Shown here one piece after another: positions 33,215-41,186 of a stretch of DNA of 64,000 nucleotides. Position 1 is the first letter of the stretch, and each line of letters opens with the position of its first letter. The notes under the pieces are model-generated. The model worked only from the letters and a program-made list of their open reading frames with translations, had not been told where the DNA came from and searched no databases. A program made the position numbers and the translations under genes. The stretch is from an uncultured bacterium (GTDB taxonomy: Bacteria > Planctomycetota > UBA1135), in the NCBI GenBank assembly GCA_937919925.1, contig CALFOT010000055.1:47839-111838 (forward strand), given 5' to 3'.

Positions 33215-33820
33215 ATGACTGAAAACACACACATTTACCAAGCGATGTTCCTCCTCGATAACGAGGAAGTACGCAAGGGATTCAACGCGTCACGCGATTG
33301 GGTCAAAACCACTCTCGAGAAATACGGGATTGAGGTCAAGGTGCTGCGCCTTTGGGGTGAGCGTCAACTGGCTTACCCGATTGGTCGTCGCAAGCGCGCC
33401 ACCTACCTTCTTGGTTGGCTGCAAGCTTCTGGAGACTCCATCAACGAGGTGAAGCGCGAGCTCTACTTGTTAGGGCCAGTGTTCCGCTGCTTATTCCTGC
33501 TGGAAGATGAGATTCCTGCCGATGAACTCGCAACTGGCATCCAAGTGATTGCTGATTCTGAGATCATCATTCCGGAAGATATGGAAGAGCCGGATTTTGA
33601 GGAGCCTTACACCGAGCCTGAGGAAGAGCAGCGCGCCACCGACGACAAGCCTGATGCCGAAGAAGATGAAGAGGGCAAAGAAGGCAAAGCCGGGGGCAAA
33701 GCCGGGGGCAAAGCCGGGGGCAAAGCAAAACCGGTAGTTTCGGTAGCGAAAACCAAAGTTCCGAAAGCAGCCGCTGCGGATAGCAGCACAGCCGATGAGG
33801 TGAACACCGATGGCAACTAA
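33215..33820 (+). CDS. rpsF: Ribosomal protein bS6 with acidic and GGKA-repeat C-terminal tail
   Basis: 201 residues, whereas bS6 is normally ~95-135. Residues 1-105 are the S6 fold ('YQAMFLLDNEE', 'VLRLWGERQLAYPIGRRKRA', 'GPVFRCLFLLEDE'). The tail begins with an acidic Glu/Asp-rich stretch, goes through near-identical GGKA units encoded by a 12-bp repeat, and ends with an Ala/Lys-rich segment. The tail likely extends from the platform where S6 meets S18. It overlaps rpsR by 11 nt; no ssb gene lies between them, unlike in many bacteria. Confidence 0.93.
   Translation: MTENTHIYQAMFLLDNEEVRKGFNASRDWVKTTLEKYGIEVKVLRLWGERQLAYPIGRRKRATYLLGWLQASGDSINEVKRELYLLGPVFRCLFLLEDEIPADELATGIQVIADSEIIIPEDMEEPDFEEPYTEPEEEQRATDDKPDAEEDEEGKEGKAGGKAGGKAGGKAKPVVSVAKTKVPKAAAADSSTADEVNTDGN
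33683..33726 (+). repeat. 12-bp tandem repeat inside rpsF
   Basis: Unit GGCAAAGCCGGG repeated three times exactly (33683-33718), followed by a partial copy GGCAAAGC. It encodes G-K-A-G units. Because the unit is a multiple of three, copy number changes keep the frame, so tail length may vary between strains. Confidence 0.9.
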
Positions 33821-33992
33821 GAACAGTCGCACTTTTGATTTCAAAGACGTTGAGAGTCTTGAAGTCTTCATGACCTCGCATGGCAAGATTCATCCTGCTA
33901 AGCGCACTGGCCTGCGTGCCCGTGAGCAGCGTCGTCTCAAGCGTGCCATTAAGTACGCGCGTTTCTTGTCCCTGATTCCTTTCGTATCATGA
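33810..33992 (+). CDS. rpsR: Ribosomal protein bS18 (short)
   Basis: 60 residues. 'FDFKDVESLEVFMTSHGKI' (part) and 'HPAKRTGLRAREQRRLKRAI' then 'KYARFLSLIPF' match the core of bS18. The basic N-terminal extension and zinc-ribbon cysteines of other forms are absent. It starts within the last codons of rpsF and its stop overlaps rplI as ATGA, giving tight coupling of bS6, bS18 and bL9. Confidence 0.93.
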   Translation: MATKNSRTFDFKDVESLEVFMTSHGKIHPAKRTGLRAREQRRLKRAIKYARFLSLIPFVS

Positions 33993-34540
33993 GCAGCGTC
34001 AAAACCAAACTGATTCTGCGCGTAGACCATCCAGTGCTTGGCCACACCGGCGATGTGATTGAGGTCGCGCCGGGGTTCGCACGCAACCACCTAGTTCCGA
34101 TGGGGCTGGCTTACGACTTTTGTGAAGATGCGGTGCGTCGGATCGAGAAGAACAAGGCCGCAGCGGAACTGGTTCGGGCCGAAATGTTGAAAGACATGGA
34201 GGTGCTGTCCAAGCGCATGGCTGCGATCCAGTTAACCTTCGTTGAGAATGTGTCGGCAGCGGGTCATCTTTATGGTGCCGTGACTGCCAAGCGTATTGCG
34301 GAGGCCATTGCCGAGCAGGGCTTCACCATCCCTGAAGCACATGTGCGTCTTGCGGAACCCATTCGTGTGGTGGGTGAGTTTGAAGTGCCGATTCACGTCC
34401 ACTCCGAGATCAGTGCTGCGGTGCGCGTCTGGGTGTTGGCCAAGGAAGAGCCAAAAGCTGAGGTCGCTGTAGCCGAAGAAGGCAAGAGCGATTCTGGCGG
34501 GGCTTCTGATACCGACGCCACGGCTTCGGTCGAAGCATAA
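33989..34540 (+). CDS. rplI: Ribosomal protein bL9 with acidic tail
   Basis: 183 residues (typical 148-150). The N-terminal domain has 'GHTGDVIEVAPGFARNHLVP', followed by a long helix and the C-terminal domain ('GHLYGAVTAKRIAEAI', 'IPEAHVRL'). After 'VRVWVLAKEEPK' an extra ~30-residue acidic, Ser/Ala-rich tail follows. Three neighbouring ribosomal proteins here have unusual C-terminal ends (bS6 and bL9 extended, bL25 shortened). Confidence 0.94.
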   Translation: MSSVKTKLILRVDHPVLGHTGDVIEVAPGFARNHLVPMGLAYDFCEDAVRRIEKNKAAAELVRAEMLKDMEVLSKRMAAIQLTFVENVSAAGHLYGAVTAKRIAEAIAEQGFTIPEAHVRLAEPIRVVGEFEVPIHVHSEISAAVRVWVLAKEEPKAEVAVAEEGKSDSGGASDTDATASVEA

Positions 34541-34552
34541 TCACTTTATTTG

Positions 34553-34587
34553 CAGGCGATTCGGTACATCCTGTACCGGATCGCCTG
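34553..34587 (+). terminator. Strong stem-loop between rplI and dnaB
   Basis: 15-bp stem CAGGCGATTCGGTAC (34553-34567) / GTACCGGATCGCCTG (34573-34587) with loop ATCCT and a single G-U pair. There is no T-run, so it is not a classical intrinsic terminator; it may be an RNA stability or processing element, or a protein-binding palindrome. The dnaB -10 box follows 6 nt later. Confidence 0.45.
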
Positions 34588-34593
34588 CGCCTG

Positions 34594-34599
34594 TATCCT
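34594..34599 (+). promoter_or_regulatory. -10 box of dnaB
   Basis: TATCCT, 9 nt before ATG 34609. The expected -35 position falls within the right arm of the hairpin 34553-34587, so a protein bound there would block it. Confidence 0.4.
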
Positions 34600-34608
34600 G
34601 GCAGGCTC

Positions 34609-35967
34609 ATGTCCGCTTCTGGCATCCCCGAAAAACTGCCTTATGACATCGACACTGAGAAGTGTGTGTTGGGTAGTGTCTTACGCGATCCGCGCTGCTT
34701 CGCGGAAGTTGATGCGTTGGTCGGTGCGGAGGATTTCTATATACCTAGGCACCGTGAGCTCTTTTTGCTTATGGAAGGGCTGGAGCGCCGCAACCCCGGG
34801 CATTGCGATGCTGTTTCGGTTGCACATGAACAGGATCGTCTGCATCAAGTCGAATCTCTGGGCGGCCCAGCTTATTTGAAAGAACTGATGGCCACCGTGC
34901 CGTCGATTGCCTTCCTTGAAAATCATATTCGCATTGTTCGTGACCTAGCTCTGCGCCGTGGATTGATTGCGGCCGCGGACACCATTCAACGCAGCGTCTA
35001 CGACGAAACGGTGGATGACGTCAACGAGTTAGTCTCGGCGGCCGAAAAAACGGTTTTTGAAGTCGGAGATCGTTTGGTCGGCAAAGACATGATCAGCGCC
35101 CGCGAGTTAGTGGATCGCAATCTCGACCGGCTGATGAACGCGAATGGCGAACCGCAAGGTTTGGTGACCGGCTATATGGAGCTGGATGAGAAGCAGGGCT
35201 TTCGTTCCGGCGATTTAGTGGTGCTTGCAGCCCGCCCTGGGATGGGGAAAACGGCCTTTGCATTGAACATTCTCGAGCGCGTTGCCATTAAGGAGAAGAA
35301 GGCTGTCTTGATGTTTTCCTTAGAAATGCCGAGCGATCAATTGATGACGCGCTTGTTGTCCTCGCACGCGCGTATTTCACATCACAATCTGCGCCAAGGA
35401 AAGCTGACTCCTGAAGACCGCAGGCGCCTTACGGTTGCGGGTGGCGCTTTCCGCAATGCACGCGTATTTGTTGATGATAGCTCGCAGCCTAGCTTGGCGC
35501 AGATCCGGGCTAAGGCGCGGCGTCTGAATCGCGATGGGGCTTTAGATCTCATCATCATTGACTACTTGCAGTTGCTTGGCGCGAAGGCGGAAAGTCGACA
35601 GAACGAAATTTCGTTGATTTCGAGAACCCTGAAGTCCATTGCTAGGGATATGAAAGTTCCGGTGTTGGCTTTGGCGCAACTAAACCGTAAAGCCGAAGAA
35701 CGCTCCGATCATAAACCGATGCTTTCGGACCTCCGTGAATCGGGTGCGATTGAGCAAGATGCTGATATGGTGATGCTGTTGATGCGTGAAGATTATTACG
35801 AAGAAACAGACGACAACCGCGACAAGGCCAACATTACCATTGCCAAAAATCGCCACGGTTCCACCGGCGACTTCCCATTACGCTTCACCAAGAAGTACAT
35901 GCGATTCGAGAACTTCATCCAAGAGTCGGCTGGCATGCCTATGCCTTCCGCTCCCGCATTTGATTGA
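34609..35967 (+). CDS. dnaB: Replicative DNA helicase DnaB
   Basis: 452 residues. N-terminal helical domain ('LPYDIDTEKCVLGSVL'), linker, then RecA-like domain with Walker A 'ARPGMGKTAFALNI', Walker B 'LIIIDYLQLL', and 'LAQLNRKAEERSDHKPMLSD' (part). It unwinds DNA ahead of the fork as a hexamer. No intein. Its stop overlaps the bamA start as TGATG, so replication and envelope genes are translationally linked here. Start ATG 34609 lacks a Shine-Dalgarno sequence. Confidence 0.97.
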   Translation: MSASGIPEKLPYDIDTEKCVLGSVLRDPRCFAEVDALVGAEDFYIPRHRELFLLMEGLERRNPGHCDAVSVAHEQDRLHQVESLGGPAYLKELMATVPSIAFLENHIRIVRDLALRRGLIAAADTIQRSVYDETVDDVNELVSAAEKTVFEVGDRLVGKDMISARELVDRNLDRLMNANGEPQGLVTGYMELDEKQGFRSGDLVVLAARPGMGKTAFALNILERVAIKEKKAVLMFSLEMPSDQLMTRLLSSHARISHHNLRQGKLTPEDRRRLTVAGGAFRNARVFVDDSSQPSLAQIRAKARRLNRDGALDLIIIDYLQLLGAKAESRQNEISLISRTLKSIARDMKVPVLALAQLNRKAEERSDHKPMLSDLRESGAIEQDADMVMLLMREDYYEETDDNRDKANITIAKNRHGSTGDFPLRFTKKYMRFENFIQESAGMPMPSAPAFD

Positions 35968-38462
35968 TGTTACGGTTCCTTCTACCACTACTTACTCTGT
36001 TGGTCGCATCGATTGCGCCGCAATCGATGGCCTCTGCAGCAAGCGCACCTTGGCTGCAGCAAGACTCTACGCCCCTTGTTGAAGCTATTCGCGTAGAAGG
36101 CGGCGGTGAGCAAACCGCAGCTATCCGCGGCGCGATTACCCAGAGCGTTGGCGGGGAGCTTGATAATCTTGCCGTGCAGCGCAGCCAGGAGTGGTTGTGG
36201 AAATACATGCGCGTTCGCGTCGATCAAGTCACTTACGAGGAGGGGGCCTCTGCAGACTCCATCATTTTAGTTTTCCATGTCACCACGGTGCGCACTTGGC
36301 GGCGCGTGGTTTTTAAGGGCTTCGAAGAGTTTGAGCGCAACGAACTCGAGTTGTGGGCAGGTCTTTACGGCCAAGCTCTAGACAGCAACTCGGTGGATGT
36401 CGTGGGTGAGCGTTTGATAAGCCGTTATCAGGAAGAGGGATTTGCACACGTAGCGATTAGCCGTGACGAGGGCGCCAGCGATGAAATTATTTTCCAAATC
36501 AATGAGGGCCCTAAAGTCACCGTTGAGGACGTGCGCTTTGAGGGCAACAAAGCTATTAAGGGCGGCACTTGGATCACTCCAGGTCTCGACCTTTACGAAA
36601 CCCTAAAGAACACTACCGGTGGCTGGTTGTCTGGCAAGGCATTCAGTCCAGCGCGCATCTCTGAAGATGTCAACGCGTTAATCCAGTTGTATCGTGACTA
36701 CGGTTATCTCGATGTCGCCATCACCTCTGCCGTGGAATTTTATGGCAGTGAGTTGTCCAATGCGCGGATCACTTACACCATTGTGGAAGGCCCCTTGTAC
36801 CACGTACGCAGCGTGGATATCCGTTCCGTTGCGGGTGAAGAGCTGCGCTTTAGTCAAGAGGAACTGCATGCATTGTTGCAGTTGCAGGAAGGCGCCCCTT
36901 ATGAATTAGCTCTTATCACCCAAGATCGTCTGGCCTTGCAGCGCCATTACGGGGGCTTGGGCTATCCTTCCTTAGCACGCGTGCACTTGCGTAACGTGCG
37001 TTCGGGAGTTGAGTTTCTGTCTGTTGGCGGGAGTAACGGCGCTGCTCCAGATGCTTTTGTCGACAGCAGTGAGCCACTCGTGGATTTGGTTTTTGTGATT
37101 CAAGAAGGGCATCCGCGGCGTTTGCGTGATGTCATCATTAAGGGCAATGTGCGCACTCAAGACCGCGTGATTCGCCGCGAAATTACCGGCGAGCCAGGCG
37201 ACTTAGTCAACGAAGATGAAGCCTCGCGATCGTTGCGCCGTTTGATTGGCCTTGGTTACTTCCGTGATGAAAATCGTCAGCCATTTGTCAATTGGTATCT
37301 GCAAGATTTTGGTAATTCCGAGTTGGTTGATTTAGTTTTCGAAGTGAAAGATGTTGGTTCTAATAACCAGTTGCGTTTTGGCGGTTCGTGGAACTCCGAC
37401 AACGGCCCGGCACTGCTGATCGATTTAACCAAAACCAACTTCGACATCATGGATACGCCGTCTTCCTTCGGCAATACTTTGGCGGAAATTTGGAATGGCC
37501 GGGCCTTCACCGGCGCTGGGCAGTCGCTTAACATCGCTTTACGCCCGGGCACCATCTACAGTTCGTACGCGATTTCGTTCACCGAACCAGACTTGCTTGC
37601 GGAACACATTAGTCGCCTTAGTTTGAACGTTTCGGCGCGTAAAAATTTGCGCTTGTTCCCCACGCACGATGAAGAGCGTAGCCAACTGGGCTTCACACTC
37701 GGTAGGCGCTTTGGGCGAAACTTCACGGTGTTTGCCGGCCCCGAGGTGCAGAAAGTGAACCTGAGTGATATTGATCCAGGTGCGCCACTCGATCTTACTG
37801 CCTATGCAGGTGATAACGCTTTAAACACTTTCACCGTGGGCGCGCGCTACTCCACGGTAGAAGATCCGTTCTCGCCAGTGGATGGCGGCAACTACTCGGT
37901 TAGCCTCGCGCAGAGTGGCCAATTTATGGGTGGGGATTGGGATTTCCTCAAGGCTGGGGTGCGTGCGGCTCATTATTTGCCCGTGTATCAAGATTCGCTC
38001 GGCCGCCACTATGTGTTCGCGGTTAGCGCTCAGGCACATAAAGCATGGACTCAAGATGGCCTCAGCGCTTTACCTTACCCGGAGAAGTTTTATCTAGGTG
38101 GCCAGAATAGCGTGCGCGGTTTTAACTTCCGCGGGGTGGGCGAAGATGCCGATGGCTTTGGTGTCGGTGGCGACGTTGCTTGGAACGGTAGCGTGGAGTT
38201 ACGCATGCCGATGATTTCCACGCGTCAACGCGGCATGGTGGAGGAATTTGAAATGGCACGCTGGGGCCTTTTCGTCGATGCCGGCTCGTTTGGAAGTAAC
38301 TTCGGCAATCTAGAACCCACCCGCGTGGCGGCCGGTGTTGCTATTCGCGTGCGTTTCCCTGCTCTTCCTACTGCTCCACTCTCATTGGAGTTCGGCTGGC
38401 CGATTCAGAGCGAGCCTGGCGACGACACCCGCGTGTTCGCCTTTACCATTGGCAACTTCTAA
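35967..38462 (+). CDS. bamA: Outer membrane protein assembly factor BamA (Omp85)
   Basis: 831 residues from ATG 35967 (an in-frame TTG precedes it). Signal peptide 'LLPLLTLLVASIAPQSMASA', then POTRA repeats over ~35-450, including 'GNKAIKG' and 'GNVRTQDRVIRREI'. The C-terminal beta-barrel has 'VEDPFSPVDGGNYSVSL' and the L6-loop region 'GGQNSVRGFNFRGVGED' with the conserved VRGF motif. It ends in Phe ('FTIGNF'), as outer membrane proteins do. It inserts beta-barrel proteins into the outer membrane and so proves a true outer membrane. Followed after 3 nt by the periplasmic chaperone OmpH. Confidence 0.95.
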   Translation: MLRFLLPLLTLLVASIAPQSMASAASAPWLQQDSTPLVEAIRVEGGGEQTAAIRGAITQSVGGELDNLAVQRSQEWLWKYMRVRVDQVTYEEGASADSIILVFHVTTVRTWRRVVFKGFEEFERNELELWAGLYGQALDSNSVDVVGERLISRYQEEGFAHVAISRDEGASDEIIFQINEGPKVTVEDVRFEGNKAIKGGTWITPGLDLYETLKNTTGGWLSGKAFSPARISEDVNALIQLYRDYGYLDVAITSAVEFYGSELSNARITYTIVEGPLYHVRSVDIRSVAGEELRFSQEELHALLQLQEGAPYELALITQDRLALQRHYGGLGYPSLARVHLRNVRSGVEFLSVGGSNGAAPDAFVDSSEPLVDLVFVIQEGHPRRLRDVIIKGNVRTQDRVIRREITGEPGDLVNEDEASRSLRRLIGLGYFRDENRQPFVNWYLQDFGNSELVDLVFEVKDVGSNNQLRFGGSWNSDNGPALLIDLTKTNFDIMDTPSSFGNTLAEIWNGRAFTGAGQSLNIALRPGTIYSSYAISFTEPDLLAEHISRLSLNVSARKNLRLFPTHDEERSQLGFTLGRRFGRNFTVFAGPEVQKVNLSDIDPGAPLDLTAYAGDNALNTFTVGARYSTVEDPFSPVDGGNYSVSLAQSGQFMGGDWDFLKAGVRAAHYLPVYQDSLGRHYVFAVSAQAHKAWTQDGLSALPYPEKFYLGGQNSVRGFNFRGVGEDADGFGVGGDVAWNGSVELRMPMISTRQRGMVEEFEMARWGLFVDAGSFGSNFGNLEPTRVAAGVAIRVRFPALPTAPLSLEFGWPIQSEPGDDTRVFAFTIGNF

Positions 38463-38465
38463 GTC

Positions 38466-39044
38466 ATGAAAACAAAATCACTGCTTCTGATACTCCTGCT
38501 GGCATTGTGCAGTACCCTGGTGGCCGATCGTTTCGCAGCGGAACCCAAGGAGGTTGTGCGTTACATCGATGTGCAAACTGTGATTGAAGGTTGGACAGGT
38601 CTGCAAGCTCAAAGCGACACCCTGCATGCGGCAACCACTGTGCAACAGAAAGTTTTGCAGGCCGATTTTAATGCTTACCAGGCGGCCAAAGCTGATTTGG
38701 ACCAATTAAGCCCGGACAGCGAAGAATACTTGGATGCGTCGTTCAAGCTGAGTATGGTTGAGAAAACTCTCGAAGAACGCGCTAAATTTATGCAGAGTAA
38801 GTTCAGCAAACAGAGCACTCGGCTACTGGAAAATGGCGTGCGCACGATTCATCAAGTCTGCGCCGAGTTTGGTGCTCGGGAAGGTTTTAGTGCTATTCTG
38901 ATGGCGCCTCCGGCGATGCCAGGCCCCAGTGTTTCCCTGGCCGATTCGGTCATGGATCTGCAAGGCCGTTGGGTCATCTGGAGCAACAAAACTTTCGACG
39001 TCTCGCCGCAGATCATCGAAATTCTTAACAGCCGCGACTTGTAA
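38466..39044 (+). CDS. OmpH/Skp family periplasmic chaperone
   Basis: 192 residues. Signal peptide 'SLLLILLLALCSTLVA', then 'VVRYIDVQTVIEGW' and a long charged helical region (~45-140) expected to form the coiled-coil tentacles of Skp, ending in 'FSAILMAPP'-like core strands. It carries unfolded outer membrane proteins to BamA. Position between bamA and the lpx genes is standard. It is somewhat longer than E. coli Skp (161). Confidence 0.88.
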   Translation: MKTKSLLLILLLALCSTLVADRFAAEPKEVVRYIDVQTVIEGWTGLQAQSDTLHAATTVQQKVLQADFNAYQAAKADLDQLSPDSEEYLDASFKLSMVEKTLEERAKFMQSKFSKQSTRLLENGVRTIHQVCAEFGAREGFSAILMAPPAMPGPSVSLADSVMDLQGRWVIWSNKTFDVSPQIIEILNSRDL

Positions 39045-39056
39045 ATCGGATCCCTC

Positions 39057-40349
39057 ATGTCACGTAAAGAACGTACCCTGAAACGCGCAGTGCATTTGGA
39101 AGGAGTTTCCCTCCATTCCGGCGCTAGGGTCGAGGTGCGTGTCGAGCCAGCTCCTGCTGGAACAGGTATTGTTTTCCAACGCGCGGATTTGTTGGACAGC
39201 CCTGATATTCCAGCTTTGGCTGGAAATCTTTCCATGTCGCAACGGCGAACCGTTTTGCGCGAAGGTGCGGCGGATGTCGGCATGGTGGAACACTTATTGT
39301 CGGCTTGTCATGGTTTGCAAGTGGATAATCTCATCGTGCGCGTCAGTGGTAGTGAACTACCTGGCACCGATGGCTCCGCTGCTCCGTATGTAGAGCTGCT
39401 GCGTTCCGGTGGCATCATGGAACAAAAACGTGGGCGTAAGGTGTTGCGCGTTTTTAATCCGCATGTGCTCCGCGATGGGGAGGCAGAATTGGTGGTGCTG
39501 CCACCGTCTGGAGATGGCTTGCGGGTACGCTATTTGCCGGAATATCCAGATGGCGTCGATGCCAAGCCCGTCGTTTTTGATACGTCTCTTGATGACTACG
39601 CCAAAGACATTGCCGTGGCTCGCACCTTTGTGCGGGCGGAAGAAATCGAAAAACTGTTGGAAGCCGGTTTGGGCAAAGGTGCAAATGCCGATAACACCCT
39701 GGTGTTAGGCGGGGAAGAAGCACCTGAAATGCGGATTGATACCGAACCTACGCGGCACAAAATTCTTGATTTGCTCGGCGATCTGGCCTTGGTCGGCGCT
39801 GATTTGCACGCCGACATCATCGCTGTAAAGAGTGGTCATGGACTGAATCAAGGCATGGCCAAGTATCTGCGTGGATTGCTAGAAGACTTTGAGGTGGAAG
39901 AGGATATCAACGAAGAGGGCTACGGCATTACCGATGTGATGCGCTTGTTGCCGCACCGTTATCCCTTCTTACTCATCGACCGCGTGATTAAGGTCGAAGG
40001 CTGGCGTCGCGCGGTTGGTTTGAAAAATGTCACAATCAACGAGCCGTTTTTTGTTGGGCACTTTCCGGAACAACCGCTGATGCCCGGCGTTCTGCAATTG
40101 GAGGCACTCGCGCAATTGTGCGGATTCCTTTTGCAACGTAAAATGGAGCACACCGGCAAGCTGGTGGTGCTCGCCTCAATTGATAAAGTGCGCTTCCGCG
40201 GTGGTGTGGTCCCTGGCGATCAACTGCGGCTGGAAGTGGAAACTTTGCGCATGAGCCGCAACCGTGCCACCATGAAAGCGCACGGCAAGGTTGGGCGACG
40301 CATTGTCTCCGAAGCAATCCTCTCTTTTGCCATGGTGGCTGCATCATGA
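39057..40349 (+). CDS. lpxC/fabZ: Bifunctional UDP-3-O-acyl-GlcNAc deacetylase / 3-hydroxyacyl-ACP dehydratase (LpxC-FabZ fusion)
   Basis: 430 residues. LpxC part: 1-280 with zinc ligands His79 ('VEHLLSACHG'), His234 and Asp238 ('TRHKILDLLGD'), and His261 in 'SGHGLN'. FabZ part: ~290-430, 'LLPHRYPFLLIDRV', catalytic His335 in 'VGHFPEQPLMPG' and Glu349 in 'LQLEALAQ'. The first enzyme commits to lipid A; the second dehydrates 3-hydroxyacyl-ACP, the same pool LpxA draws from, so fusion may balance lipid A against phospholipid synthesis. Such fusions are known in Bacteroidetes and planctomycete-type genomes. It lacks a Shine-Dalgarno sequence. Confidence 0.95.
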   Translation: MSRKERTLKRAVHLEGVSLHSGARVEVRVEPAPAGTGIVFQRADLLDSPDIPALAGNLSMSQRRTVLREGAADVGMVEHLLSACHGLQVDNLIVRVSGSELPGTDGSAAPYVELLRSGGIMEQKRGRKVLRVFNPHVLRDGEAELVVLPPSGDGLRVRYLPEYPDGVDAKPVVFDTSLDDYAKDIAVARTFVRAEEIEKLLEAGLGKGANADNTLVLGGEEAPEMRIDTEPTRHKILDLLGDLALVGADLHADIIAVKSGHGLNQGMAKYLRGLLEDFEVEEDINEEGYGITDVMRLLPHRYPFLLIDRVIKVEGWRRAVGLKNVTINEPFFVGHFPEQPLMPGVLQLEALAQLCGFLLQRKMEHTGKLVVLASIDKVRFRGGVVPGDQLRLEVETLRMSRNRATMKAHGKVGRRIVSEAILSFAMVAAS

Positions 40350-41167
40350 CCTCCATTCACGAAACATCTTTTGTTGCTCCCGGTGCCGAGTTAGACCCCG
40401 ACGTCATTGTTGGGCCGTTCTGTTACATCGGTAGCCGCGTGCGTATCGCTTCTGGGACACGTTTGGGTCCGCACGTTACCGTGCAAGCGCGTACTACCAT
40501 CGGCCGCGATAACCACTTTGTAGGCCAGTGCGCGATTGGCGGGTTGCCACAAGATCTCAAGTATGCCGGTGAAGAATCGGCGCTGGTTATCGGCGACGGC
40601 AACGTAATCCGTGAGTTTGTTACCGTCAATATTGGCACTGCAGCAGGTTCGTGGGTCACATCGATTGGCGACCGCAACTTGATCATGGCTTGCGCCCACG
40701 TCGCTCACGACTGCGTGATTGAAGATGATGTCATCATTGGTAACAATGTTTTGCTGGCTGGGCACGTGCGGATTGAAAGCCACGCGATTGTTTCCGGCGG
40801 AGTTGCGGTCAACCATTTCGTCACTATTGGTACCTTAGCGATGGTTGGTGGCATGGCGCGGATTGTGAAAGATGTGCCGCCCTACATGATTTCCGAGGGG
40901 GCACCCGCACGTCCACGCGGCGTCAACGTGGTTGGTTTACGCCGCCGCGAAAAAGGCATCGAGGTGGTTACCCAATTACGTGATGCCTTCCGCCGCCTTA
41001 TTGCGGATGAAGCGCCAACCTCGTTGGCGATTCAAGAAATGGAAGTCGAGAAGGATTTGCTGCCGGAAACGCGGCGTTTGATTTCCTTCTTGCGTGACAT
41101 GGAACGTGGTTTTCAAGGTCGTTACCGGGAATCCTTGCGCCGCTCGTCGGGAGACGTGCGCGCCTAG
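40346..41167 (+). CDS. lpxA: UDP-N-acetylglucosamine acyltransferase LpxA
   Basis: 273 residues. Hexapeptide repeats give a left-handed beta-helix in residues 1-190; the catalytic His121 is in 'CAHVAHDCVI', and 'GLPQDLKYAGEES' is the LpxA substrate loop. The C-terminal helical domain follows. It transfers a 3-hydroxyacyl chain from ACP to UDP-GlcNAc (or UDP-GlcNAc3N), the first step of lipid A. Its start overlaps the LpxC-FabZ stop by 4 nt. No lpxD or lpxB occurs in the window. Confidence 0.95.
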   Translation: MTSIHETSFVAPGAELDPDVIVGPFCYIGSRVRIASGTRLGPHVTVQARTTIGRDNHFVGQCAIGGLPQDLKYAGEESALVIGDGNVIREFVTVNIGTAAGSWVTSIGDRNLIMACAHVAHDCVIEDDVIIGNNVLLAGHVRIESHAIVSGGVAVNHFVTIGTLAMVGGMARIVKDVPPYMISEGAPARPRGVNVVGLRRREKGIEVVTQLRDAFRRLIADEAPTSLAIQEMEVEKDLLPETRRLISFLRDMERGFQGRYRESLRRSSGDVRA

Positions 41168-41186
41168 TTGGGTGAAGGCTAACAAG

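Noticed and set aside
33683..33726. Short tandem repeat considered as CRISPR or regulatory iterons
   Set aside because: The repeats are contiguous without spacers, lie in frame inside rpsF, and code for a GGKA tail.
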